From: Allomyces arbusculus
Lineage: Eukaryota > Blastocladiomycota > Blastocladiomycetes > Blastocladiales > Blastocladiaceae
NCBI GenBank assembly: GCA_027604705.1
Contig: JADHYV010000007.1
Coordinates: 389,005-453,004, forward strand
DNA: 64,000 nt
Direction: 5' to 3'
The notes below the pieces were generated by a model. It worked only from the letters and a program-made list of their open reading frames with translations. It did no database searches and was not told the origin of the DNA. A program made the position numbers and the translations under genes. Shown here piece by piece: positions 54,062 to 64,000 of this stretch. Position 1 is the first letter of the stretch; every line of letters starts with the position of its first letter.

Positions 54062-57000
54062 ATGCCCGCCAACCATGCCCAAGCCAGCTCGACCGCCGCC
54101 ACGGCCCCACCGCGCTACGTGCAGTACGCCTACACGGTGCGCGGCGGGACCCCCCTCGCGCGCACCTGGTCGGTCGCCGGTCTCCCGTGCCACCGCACGT
54201 TGCTCGTGCCCATCGTGTCGATCATCGAGACCTTGCTCGCGCCCGGCGTGTCCATGATCGACGACTCCCGCATTGCCGACGTGGCCGAACGTGTCGCTGC
54301 AAGTTCGCTGCAGACGCTCGCGGGCAACGACCGGCTGGTTTACCTAAAGTGGACGCGCGAGCGGCAACTCGCACAATTGCAGAGAGCCGCGTCGCTGTTC
54401 CGCCGCGACGTCGAAGTGGGGCGCGCCAAATTGCCGACGCTGCGCGTGCCGCCGCATACGGGCGGTGCCGTCGCGCTGGTCAGAATCGAAGACGTGGGCA
54501 AGGTCGTGGATGCGGTCCGGAGGGCCGAGCCGCGGTGGAGTGCCGAGGGAGAAGACGCGCTGGCGGACGTGCCCGCGGAGCTGCGCCGATTTGTACGTGG
54601 CGGTTGTGCGGCCATGCTGGAGCCGCACGGTGGACTCACTCTCTCCGCTTGGAACCGAACCAGAACGCGGTGCACCTCGTCGACCCGGCCGCGCGCAAGT
54701 GGGCGACCGCGACGCTCGGCACCGTCTTCCACGCGGACCCGCCGCCGCCCGCGCCAGCACCGCCCGCGCTGCCGCCCACTCCGCCAGCAGCAGCAGCAGC
54801 GCCGCGCACGGAGCCCGATGGCGACGCCGACGCGCCTGACGCGGCAGATCGCACCAGCGACGCACTAGCGAGTGGATCCGCCGGCGTGCCCGCACTCCCG
54901 CCGACGTCGCCGCGCGCCATGGGTGCATCCCATTCCACCACGACCGACCGCTCGCCGCGCGCCATGACCGCGCCCACGGCCGTCCTCGACGTGCTCGACC
55001 AGCGCAGCGTGCCCGTGGGCTCACCTCCTCCCACCTCGATCGCCGCTGCCGTGGCGACCCCGCCCACATGGGCGCGCCCCGCGCCGTCCATTTCATCCGC
55101 ACGGTCTCCGACCCCGACCCGCGCCTTCTCCGCGCCGCCCCCGGCGCTCGGGGTTAGATCGCCGCCGGTCCCCCCTGCCGTGGCGCTCTCCGCCCCACCC
55201 GCTGCCGGCCTCCTCGACGACTCGCCCGTCCTCTACGTCTCAGACGACCCGTCCCCCTCGGCCACCGGGAACCGGTGGCCCGACGTGTCTTTCCCGTCCT
55301 CGTCGCAGGGGGCAGCGACCGACGGCGGTGGCAGTGCTCTGTCCCCCGCGCCCGCACCCGCGATCCCGCCGTTCCTGCAAAGCCCCTCGCCGTCGTCGTT
55401 CCCGTGCCCGCCGTTGGGCCAAGTTGCGCCGCCGAGCGACGACACCGAGGACGACGACGTGATCGTCTTCCCGTCGCTCCCGCCCGTCCGGGCACGCGGG
55501 CCATCGACTCCCGCGTCGATCGCGGCCGCACGGCGCAGTGTGCCCGCGTGGATTCGCCGATTGCAGGGCGAGAACGACGAGGATGACGATAGTGATGTGG
55601 AGTACGAGGGGATTGCGAGCACCGCCGTGTCGTCTTCGGACGAGAGCGAGGCCGCGGATCCGATGGACGTGGACGAAGAATTCTCGCTGACGCAAGTGGT
55701 CGATTCGATCAGTTCGCAGCCGCTGCAGATGGGGCCGCTGCAGCCGGTCGTGGCCACGCCCGCGCTGGATGCGGCGGGGGCACTCGTGCGGATGCGGCGG
55801 TCGGTTGCGATCGTGAGGCAGCGGGGCGCGGATGAGACGGTGGGGATGCTCGCGGCTGTGGATCGGGACCGCACGGAGGTGCGCGATGAGTGCGGTGTCG
55901 CAGATAATGACGCCGACAGTGTTGGTGCTGTCGAGGTATTACCTCCACCCGACATCGACGCAGAGGTCGCCACCGCCAATGCGCCGTTCTGGTCGACCAA
56001 TACCGCCACCATCGCCGAGCCGGACGCCGGCGCACCCCGTCAACCCGCTTCTTTGCCCGAACCCGCTGCCGAAACTCCCGTCGCGGACCGCATCCAGACC
56101 CGCGCTGGCGGAGACAACGACGCCGAGTCGCCGCTGTCCCCGCTCCTCCTCGGCCGCCGCCGCCGGCGCCACACGGACGACGACGACGACGACGATGCAA
56201 TGGACGTGGACGATCCGCCGGCCGAGCCGCACAAGGATGCCGAGGCGTCCGCCAAGCCCGCACCCGCAGCCAAGAAATCGGCGGCGCCCAAGAAACCGTG
56301 CGCCGTGCGCGTCGATGTGCCCGTGCGCCGGTCGGCACGGACGGCAATGGCAGCGGCAGCAGCGAATGCAGCCGCGGCTAAAACGGTCAAGGCTGCAAAG
56401 AGGACTACTGAGTCGACGGTCACGGCCGCGCCGGCACCCGAGCTGCCGGTCGCTGCGGCGCGAGCGGTGCCCGAGTCGTCGGCCGCGGCTAGCACGGAAG
56501 CGGACCAACACGCCCCGCCGCAGGCCGCGGCCGCCGCGCAAGCGGTCGCAGATCCAGCAGTCGTCCAGGTGCTGGATTCGTCGGCCGCCTTGGCGGCCGA
56601 CGGGCCAGAGCCGGCACAGCAGGGACCGGTTGCGCCGAGTACACCTTGGCCGGTCCCACCAGACGGCACGGATGCGGCCAGGGCGCCCGCGCCATCGACC
56701 GAACCACCAGCTGCCGCCGACAAGCTCGATCCGGCTGCGCGTGGCCCGGAACCACAGGCCGCGCGCGACGCCGATGCGCCGGCGCCGCGCGACCGAGAAA
56801 TGGTGGTGGTTGCGTGGGACCCGGAAACAACTCCGGAACCCCACCGCGCCGACGTTGATGTCGACCGCAACGTGGCCGTGACTGCCGCGGAACCGCCGTC
56901 GACGGCATTCCCCACGTCACCCGTTGCTGAGCCAAGCCTCGATTCCGCTATAGTCCCGTCGGCCCCGACACCATCGACGGCGCCCGCAGATACGTCCGCG

Positions 57001-58098
57001 GACGGTGCCGTGCACTCGCCGCCACTGCTGCCGCCGGTCGACGACGCCCGTGCCGTTGCGCCGGTACGCGTCGAGACCGACCCGGTGTCGGCCGACCCTC
57101 GCGACCGGATTGAGCTCTACTGCACGCCAACCGCGCCGGCGGGTTCGACCAAAGCCCAGGGCATGCAGGAAGAGGGCGTGAATGTGCCGATGGACGAGGA
57201 CGAGGCCGCGCTCGAACCGCAGGCCGCGCACGTCTCGGGTGAACCGCCTAGCGCGGTGGAGACGGTGCATGAACACCTGGGCAGCCGCGAGGACGAGGCA
57301 CCGGCTGCGAACGGCCACGATGCGCACGGGACGCAGGAAGACGCGATGGTTGAGGTCGAGGCCGAGGACGTGGCCGCGGCACCTGTGGCAAATGGCGTCG
57401 GCACACACGAAGTGCCCAATGGCGTCACACTCGAAGTGGATGTTGCCGACGACGACGACGTCGTCGTGGACGTGGTCGCGTCGACTCCGGTAAGACCTCA
57501 GATCCGGTCGTCGCCGGTAAGTCCGCTGTCGCCGGCCGTCGCTGCTGCGGATGTTGTGTCTGACACTGACTCGGATTCGGACACGTCGTCGGCGAACGAG
57601 GACGATTCCGAATCCGACTCCGAATCCGAAACCGGCTCGGCCTCGAACGACGACGACGACGACGACGACGACGTGCCCGACCCCACCGTCCTCTCCCTCT
57701 CCCCGGACCCAACCCTCCTCTCCCCACCACCGCTCGCCTCTCCGCGCGCCTTCAAACGCGCGCGCACGCCCGACGCCCCGCTCGACGGCACGACGCCCAA
57801 CGCCAAGCGCGCGCGCAACGAGCCGTCGATCCACGGTTTGGCCCCACGCGAAACGCCGTTACCGGAGGGCGTCTCCCCGTGGGTCGCGGCCGCGCTGAAA
57901 CGCACGCACGCGGAACTCGCGCGTGTGCGCGCCGTCACGGACACGCACCGCGCCGCGGTCGCGCTCGCGCGGCAGGTGTTGCCGGCGAGTGTCTGGCAGG
58001 TCGGGTCGGTGCCGAGCGGTGGTGAGGAGGAAGAGGAGGGGAGTGAAGAAGAGGGGGAGAGTGGTGAGGAGGAGGAGAGCGAAGCGTCAGAGTGGTGA
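54062..58098 (+). CDS. Large acidic, mostly disordered protein with a conserved-looking N-terminus
   Basis: Two exons, 54062-54592 and 54664-58098, 1,321 residues. The intron (GTACGT...CCAG, 71 nt) joins in phase 0: AELRRF/NAVHLVDPAARKW. Residues 1-210 look folded (mixed hydrophobic pattern: RTLLVPIVSIIETLLAPG, DRLVYLKWTRERQLAQL, AVALVRIEDVGKVVDAV). The rest is Pro/Ala/Ser-rich with acidic runs, several DPMDVDEE/AMDVDD motifs, basic patches (PFKRARTP-type, KRARNE near the end) and a Glu/Ser tail. Repeated Asp/Glu tracts and basic clusters suit a nuclear or chromatin-linked protein. No family is recognised; I name none. The ATG context (ccaccATGcc) is good. Confidence 0.7.
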
Positions 58099-60035
58099 GT
58101 GTGCAGCACACGGCCGAATCATTATACATTCGTGCTTGTCCTCGAACCTCCCGTCTCGTTTTCGTGATGATATGTTGGCCATGGCCGAGGACCGGCCGCC
58201 AGCCGCCGACAGTCGCGCAGTCCTGCAGCCCAAATGCGCCCAGGAGCGTTGTGCGGGCAGCTGGATGAGATCGGACGTGGTGGATTGGCAAGCAGGTGGT
58301 GCTCGCCGTCGGCTCAAACCGCCTCGCAGACACGTCTCGCAGACACGTCTCGCAAGCGTGCACGTGCCATCGAGTCGCGCGGCTCTTCCAACGCCAATCG
58401 CGTGTTGGGCCACGTCACCTTCGCAACGCGTTGCCTCTCGCGCCCGTCCGATCGCGCTTGCCGCGCTGCCGCTTGCGGACGACACGCTTCACGTTGACCA
58501 AAGCCACGTCACTCGAAAGGTGCGATCACGGCGGCCGTGATCGGCGTGGCTGGGCGCTCGGGATCGGGCGTGCGCGCTGGCCAGACGTCCCCGGGCTCGG
58601 CGTGATCTGCTGGTTGATCGGCGCACGCACGACCGCGCCGGTGGACTCGCCGCGAAACGCGCCACGGTCACCTTGCCGCCGTGCGCGCCACCGTGGCGCG
58701 GCACCCGCGGGGCCACACGACCGTTTGATGGCACGCCGCCGCGCTGGTGGGGCCGGCTGAGGATGGAGACAGCGCAATGGCCCCCCGCGCGCTCTCTCCC
58801 GCGCATCTCATCAACCAAAGCGTGGCCAGCACCACGGCGCCGGTCTTTTCGCCGCGCACGCTGACCTGTCTCGATCCCAGCACACACCACGCGCGCAGCG
58901 CCGAGGTCGCTCTAGCGCAAGGTGCGTGCCGCGCTCGTCCTGTCTGTCTTATGTGTCGCATGCCGCGTGCGCGCACGCTGTCGCGTATCCCACGGCCGCT
59001 CGATCGACACTGGCGCGTCCGCGGCCGTGTACGCGGCTGCGCCGGGCAACACGCGCTCGTGGACGGCGCCTACGGCCCCATTCTGTTTTCCGCTTCTCCT
59101 CCTCCCGCAACGTGTCGCCTGCGATCCGGCGTGCGCGCGCCTCGAAACTCGCTCTATTCCACGAACTGTGTCGCTCCCGATCGCGCGAGGCTCCCCCTCG
59201 CCGTGACTGACCGTCTGTGGCGCGCCTCCCTGCCAGCAAGCCCCGCTTGACGGCGCGACGTCGCGCCGCGTGCCTTCCTCCCCGCCGTTTGGCCTTCCCG
59301 TGCGCGTCCGCTTTGGTCGCACTCGCGCGTGCTCGGCCCGCGTCGCTTGCCTCGGTACGTTCCACTTCAGCTCGGTCGTGGGGTGGTGGTGGTGGCGCCG
59401 GTGGTGATGATGGTGGTGGCGGCGGGGACGCAGCCGCACCGGTCGCTTCTCCCTCGTGGGTGCGCGCATCGCCGAGCCGAACCGAAATTCGACCAGCGAC
59501 ATGTTGAGCGAGTGTGACTGAAGCGATGTTGCCCCACGATGTGCGCCCTTGCGCTCGTCGACCGTGCCAGCTCGCTCGCGCCCGCCTCGTCGCGTGCGCG
59601 CTTCCGCTCGGTCCCCTGAACGGGCCGCGGCCGGCCGCGACCCCGATCCGTCGTGCGGTAGCACCGCAACTGGTCGAACGCGCTATCTGGTGGTGCGCAC
59701 CACCGGCGCACCCACGCTCCGATCCCTGCTGTCCCTTGTCCACCCGCATCTCCCACGCCGTTGCGCGTGCGTGCGAGCGCGTGCGTCCCCGTCGTTGACT
59801 TCATCTCATCATCGCCCGGGGCTGACTCCACCACGTCGGCCACGGTCCGCGGCACGGCGGTATCGAAACCGAACGACGTCCGTCGGCCGTGGCCGCTGCG
59901 CCGCGCGCCCTTCAAAAGCCGCGCCGGCCCCACCGGTCAACCGCACCTCCCTTCTTCTCCAACTTCATCGTCCCCGCCTTCGCGCCGGGCCACGCTACCG
60001 ATCATCCATCCCTCCCTTTGCGTTACGCACGCGCC
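58099..60035. other. Long intergenic region
   Basis: 1.9 kb between two plus-strand genes. GC-rich, open frames on both strands, no domain or splice pattern that I can support. Related short stretches at 58,625-58,660 and 58,830-58,865 (both 'acg-gcgccggt...tcgccgcg') hint at an old local duplication. Several GGT/GGC runs occur near 59,380-59,430. Confidence 0.4.
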
Positions 60036-63000
60036 ATGTTTGATCTCGACGCGCGAGCTCCGGCACCGGCCCCTACGGCACCGGCGCCGCGCTCCACCAG
60101 TACCACCCCACGACCAGTCACCAAACCCGTCGCCGCGCCCGCGGCACCGGCACCGGCACCGGTGCTTACGCGCATCGCGGCGGCCGACCTTGTCGCGCTG
60201 CTCGACAGCGACGCGGCCCGCAACGCGGCCGACGACGATGCCGCGCGCGTGCTCGTCATTGACGTGCGCCCGCTGTCCGAGTATGCCGCGGGCCACATCA
60301 AGGGCGCGATCAACCTCTGGTGCGCCACGGTTTTACCCTCGATCCCACCTCCACCGCCGATCAATCCCCCACTGACGCCGCGCTTGGGCCACGGAATAGC
60401 CTCCCGTCCACGCTCCTGCGCCGCACCTCGTTCGGACTCGACCGCGCACTCGCCAACGTGGCCGTGCCCGCGCACCGCGCGCGCCTCCGTTCCTGGGCGC
60501 ACGCGCGTGCCGTGATCCTGTTCGATGCCGGGAACGAAACCGACCGCGCGTCGCCGGGCGCCGCGCAACTCGCCGCGAAACTCGCACATGCTGCCGTCAA
60601 CGCCGAGCATCTCCCGCCGATCCAGTTCCTCGCCGCACAGGACCACGCGCACCTGCCCCGTCGCTTGTGGGTCGAGGGCAGCCCAACCGTCTCGCCGATC
60701 GCGATTGCCGCCGACCCGGACCGGCACGTGCCGAGCGCGAGTACCCCCAAGAGGGCCGCGGTCGGGATGCCGGCTCTCGCTCTCCCGCTCGCCGCGCCGC
60801 ATGTCGGTTCGGCCGCGCCGGGCGCGGGGGTCGCGAGTACGCCCGTCTTGCGGTCGGGCCGGCCCGTGCCGACGACGTTACCGCCGCTCGCGGGCTTGCG
60901 GCCGTGGGGGCCGCGGAATAAGGGCGCGTCGGTCATGCCGGCAATGAAGTTGCCGACGACGAGCATCACGCCCACGGCGACAGCGACGGCGGATGGGAAC
61001 GCATTGCCAGACCCGACCAAGTTTATGGAGGAAGCGCCGCGGACGGCGACGCCCGTCGCGCCGAGCGCACCAGGACCGCAACCGACGACCGCGGCCGCGC
61101 CGACCGCGTGTCCAGTGTCGGCACTGGCGGCGGGACGCGCAACGCCCGCGAGCCTGTCCTTGGCCCCGACGGCGGCGGCCGGCAAACCGCGCAAACGCCC
61201 GAATCTGTCGCTCTCGTCGCTCCCATTCAAGGCCGGTTCTCCCGGGTCCACGGCGTCATTCGCCGCAGCGGCCGGCCCGAAATCGCCTCGCATCAACACC
61301 ACTACAGTGCCATCGGCCGCGCCCGTCCCGCTGCGCATTAACCTCGCGCACGTGCGCGCCATGACCGCGTCTGCCGGTCTCGCGCTACGCACGCAGTTCC
61401 CGCTCCTCTCCTCGCTCGGCGCACACAACGTCGCGCCTTACGCGCCCGTCTGGCTGCACGCGCTGTTTGCGTCCGGTGGGGCCATGTCGGAACTGCAGGG
61501 CGCGTTCTTGAGGATTAAGATGGCCGAGGCCGCGCAGCACGCACCCGCTGGGGGGTTGGGCGGGATTGCGCGCACCGGGGCAGCACCAGGCGCGCCCCGT
61601 GAACTCGGGGAGACGGCCGGCTCGGACCCGGGCAAGAACCGGTACTGCAACGTCTACCCGTTCGAGTATAACCGCGTCAAGCTGCAGCGGCGAGCAGGGT
61701 TGGTTGCGGCGGGCAAGAGTGCGACCCCGCCGCCCGCCGCTAAGGACCCGGATGCGATGGACGTGGATGCACCGGTGCCCGGACCGGCAACGGTGCAGAC
61801 CACGGACGCGCCGTCGGATTACATCAACGCGTCGCTGATCTACCCGCTGTTTTGCGGGAATGACGCCGCCGTATCGAACGTCTCGAGCGACGCCGTCAAG
61901 GCCGCCGACCCGCAGCCGTACCTCGCAAACCCGGACTGCACGCGCGTGCCCGCACACGTCGTGCGCACCCACAGCAACGTGCTCAACGACCTCCGCATCG
62001 CCGGGACCCCCGGGTGCAGCGGCGGAGGGTGCACGTTTATCGCCACACAGGCGCCGCTGCCGCACACGACGCGCGATTTCTGGGACATGGTCTACGACCA
62101 CGGCGTGCGCGTCGTCGTAAACCTGGCGCCCGAGACAGAGATCCAGGCGGCGAAAGCGCATAAGTACTGGCCCGATACCGCCATGCACGTCGATAACTTG
62201 ACCGTCGCACTCGTCAACGAATCCCGCAGGCCGTTTGGGATCGTCGTCCGGCACTTGGCCGTTGCCGTGCGCCACGGCGATTCGGCGGTCCCGCCGCTCG
62301 AAACGACACACGTGAGCTTTGAAGAGTGGCCCGACGGCGACGCGCCCTCGGTCGACGCGCTCGTCACGCTACTCGAGTGCGTCAACGACGCGCAGGACCG
62401 GGCGGGGGCCAAAGCGCCGGTTGTCGTGCACTGTTCCGCCGGGTGCGGGCGTACCGGCACGTTCATTGCGATGCACGCGCTCGCCCGCCTCGTGGCCGCC
62501 GCGCGCGCCGAAATCACGACCGCGTCGGACTCGCGCGCCGTGTTCCGAGCAGCCGCGGCACGCGCCACGGCGCCGGCGTGCCCGCGGTACCCGGCGCTGC
62601 AGGCGCTCATGGCCGACGACCCGGTCCCGCGCGTCGTCACGCAGCTGCGCGCACAGCGCGTCATGATGGTGCAGACGGCCAAGCAGTATATGTTCCTCTA
62701 CGAGCTGTTCTTGACCATGTTGCAGCGCAGTCCGTTCAACTTTATTGATCCGGTGCCGCCAAGTACGCCGGGGGCCGGTGCAAGTGCGGCGGCGACACCG
62801 GGGCAGATGTTTATGATGACGCCGCCCGTCACGCTCGCACGCGGGCCGTCTGCCGCGGTGATTGAGGCCACGACGGCCGCCGCCACAGCGACGAAGGCCG
62901 CGGGTGCAGGGGCTGCGCGCGTCGCCTTTGCCGCGGCCGCCGCGGCCGCTACCGATACGACGACTGGCGCCCGTGCCCCACCCCTCGCCGCGGGACCCGT

Positions 63001-63622
63001 TCCGCCGGGCCTCGAGCGCCGCGCGTCCGGAATGACGACTCCCGCGACCCCGCTGCTCCTGACCAGCCAGGAAGTCGAAATGGTCGACCAAGGGTGCTAC
63101 TTTGCTGCGATCGCCACGCCCGTGCCCGAGTCGGCACCGGCCTCGCGCCGGGAGTCGCGGACCACGTCCCGCGCCGTCTCGCGTGCACCGAGCCCCACCA
63201 CCGACGACCCCATGGACATTGATATTGTCGTAACCCCACCGCGGCCGCCGGCGCTCGGCCGGTCCGCGACCGCCACCGCCCCGCTCGGCCGCGCGGGGAT
63301 CTTCACGCGGCCGTACGTTCTCCCGGCGGCGGCGCGGATGGTCTCGCCACCGCCACCGCCACCTGCACCGAGTCCGGACGTGCCCCTCGCCGCGTTGCGG
63401 TCAGCGGGCGAGTTGCTCGCCGCGTCGCACTACGCGCCCGCCTGGCGTCGCGCAATGGGCGGTGGGCCGCCGAAAATGTTGCGCCGCGGGTCGGTCCCGG
63501 TGTTACTTGCCGCGGGGAGGGTCGCGCTGGGGGAGCACCCGACCGCGGGGGATAAAGTCGCGCCGGGGGCGCGGCGGAGGCCGTCGCATGGGGTGGTGGT
63601 GCCGGCAGTGTCGTCGCCGTGA
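60036..63622 (+). CDS. Rhodanese-PTP tyrosine phosphatase (Pyp1/Ptp3-like)
   Basis: Two exons, 60036-60319 and 60400-63622, 1,168 residues. The intron (GTGCGC...AATAG, 80 nt) joins in phase 2, making HIKGAINLCLPSTLLRR, as in fungal Pyp/Ptp proteins. Residues ~45-190 are a CDC25/rhodanese-like domain (VLVIDVRPLSEYAAGHIKGA) whose catalytic Cys is not evident, as in MAPK-docking versions. The PTP domain is at ~505-865: NRYCNVYPFEYNRVKL, FIATQAPLPHTTRDFWDM, WPD loop in FEEWPDGDAP, active site VHCSAGCGRTGTF with Cys773, and Q-loop QRVMMVQTAKQY. The linker (~190-500) and the tail (~870-1168) are Ala/Pro-rich and disordered. Pyp1/Pyp2/Ptp3 switch off stress MAP kinases; that role is inferred. It is about twice the usual length because of the disordered parts. 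Confidence 0.9.
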
Positions 63623-64000
63623 AGGATGGTGGAGAAGAGCGGGGAACAGGGGTGGAATCCATGCCTTGGATTCCAGAGTGTATTTTGGTTTCCTTGAGTG
63701 TTTGTTGTTGGGTTTTTTTCTTTCGTGACCGGGTTGCGGTCGGTCGCGTTGGCGTGGGTTGGTTCATGGCGTGCAAACAAGGTATGTTTCAAGGACTTGG
63801 GTTTGGTTGACAGTGTGGCCATCAGGCTCGCCATCACGGCCGGCAATCAGTCGCCAAAGGCAAAATTCATGCATTTCACCACCGACCGCCGCACAGTGCT
63901 CTCTCACAACAGTCCCCATTTCCAGTCGCTCTCTCACTTGGCCTCCGACGTGCCTGCTCGCACCAATCCACGCGCGGGCGACACGGGCGAGGCACCGTTC
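63623..64000. other. 3' flank of the PTP gene
   Basis: T-rich sequence just after the stop, consistent with a 3' untranslated region, then sequence with no visible gene up to the window end. Confidence 0.5.

Noticed and set aside
58920-59660. Minus-strand frame with a His run (58,912-59,664)
   Set aside because: The His run comes from a GGT/GTG repeat; no start context, splice pattern or domain supports a gene.
1-64000. Transposons, LTR elements and CRISPR arrays
   Set aside because: I found no reverse transcriptase, integrase, transposase or capsid signatures, no long terminal repeats and no spaced short repeats; the only large repeat is the host-gene duplication at 33.6-40.8 kb.

Overview
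The window is nuclear DNA from a GC-rich eukaryote with a compact genome. I identify 21 protein genes (one of them cut by the window edge), two pseudogene pieces and one weak small-gene candidate. Most introns are 60-90 nt and start with GTRCGY rather than GTAAGT. The gene set points to a fungus: septin, squalene synthase, a Pyp1-type tyrosine phosphatase with a rhodanese domain, ATG10 and a Sit4/PP6-type phosphatase. The PANK4-like fusion, the animal-type heme peroxidase and the HP1 protein with a chromoshadow domain suggest an early-diverging zoosporic fungus; Blastocladiomycota would fit. The lineage is an inference. I recognised no tRNA, rRNA, CRISPR array or transposon.

Layout. 0-9 kb: 3' end of an ABCC transporter, a basic/acidic hypothetical protein (minus), then a seven-exon gene for a 1,496-residue protein joining a DUOX-like peroxidase domain, DOMON, cytochrome b561, cytochrome b5 and a cytochrome-b5-reductase module. 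9-15 kb: beta-tubulin and a PRL-type phosphatase (both minus), then a septin. 15.6-21.1 kb: a nine-exon pantothenate kinase/DUF89 phosphatase fusion and a decayed acyl-CoA ligase. 22-33 kb is housekeeping: squalene synthase, signal peptidase subunit SPC1, splicing factor CLF1, HP1, mitochondrial aconitase. 33.5-41.5 kb is a tandem segmental duplication of a kelch-type membrane protein gene plus a G6PDH C-domain gene; the latter survives whole only in the second copy. 41.9-48.9 kb: ATG10, PP6 catalytic subunit, 5-formyl-THF cyclo-ligase, a lysine methyltransferase. 49-64 kb: a large His/Ala/Pro-rich membrane protein, a large acidic disordered protein and the rhodanese-PTP.

The best candidate for something undescribed is the peroxidase fusion. 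Its predicted topology (secreted peroxidase and DOMON, five membrane spans carrying four heme-ligand histidines, cytosolic b5 and FAD/NAD modules) would carry electrons from NAD(P)H across the membrane to an extracellular peroxidase. That is the job of DUOX done with unrelated electron-transfer parts. Second are a G6PDH-fold protein without its N-terminal catalytic half, and a PANK4-type fusion that keeps the kinase residues lost in human PANK4.

Exon limits were set by hand from reading frame, splice signals and family alignment from memory; nothing was checked against a database or transcripts.
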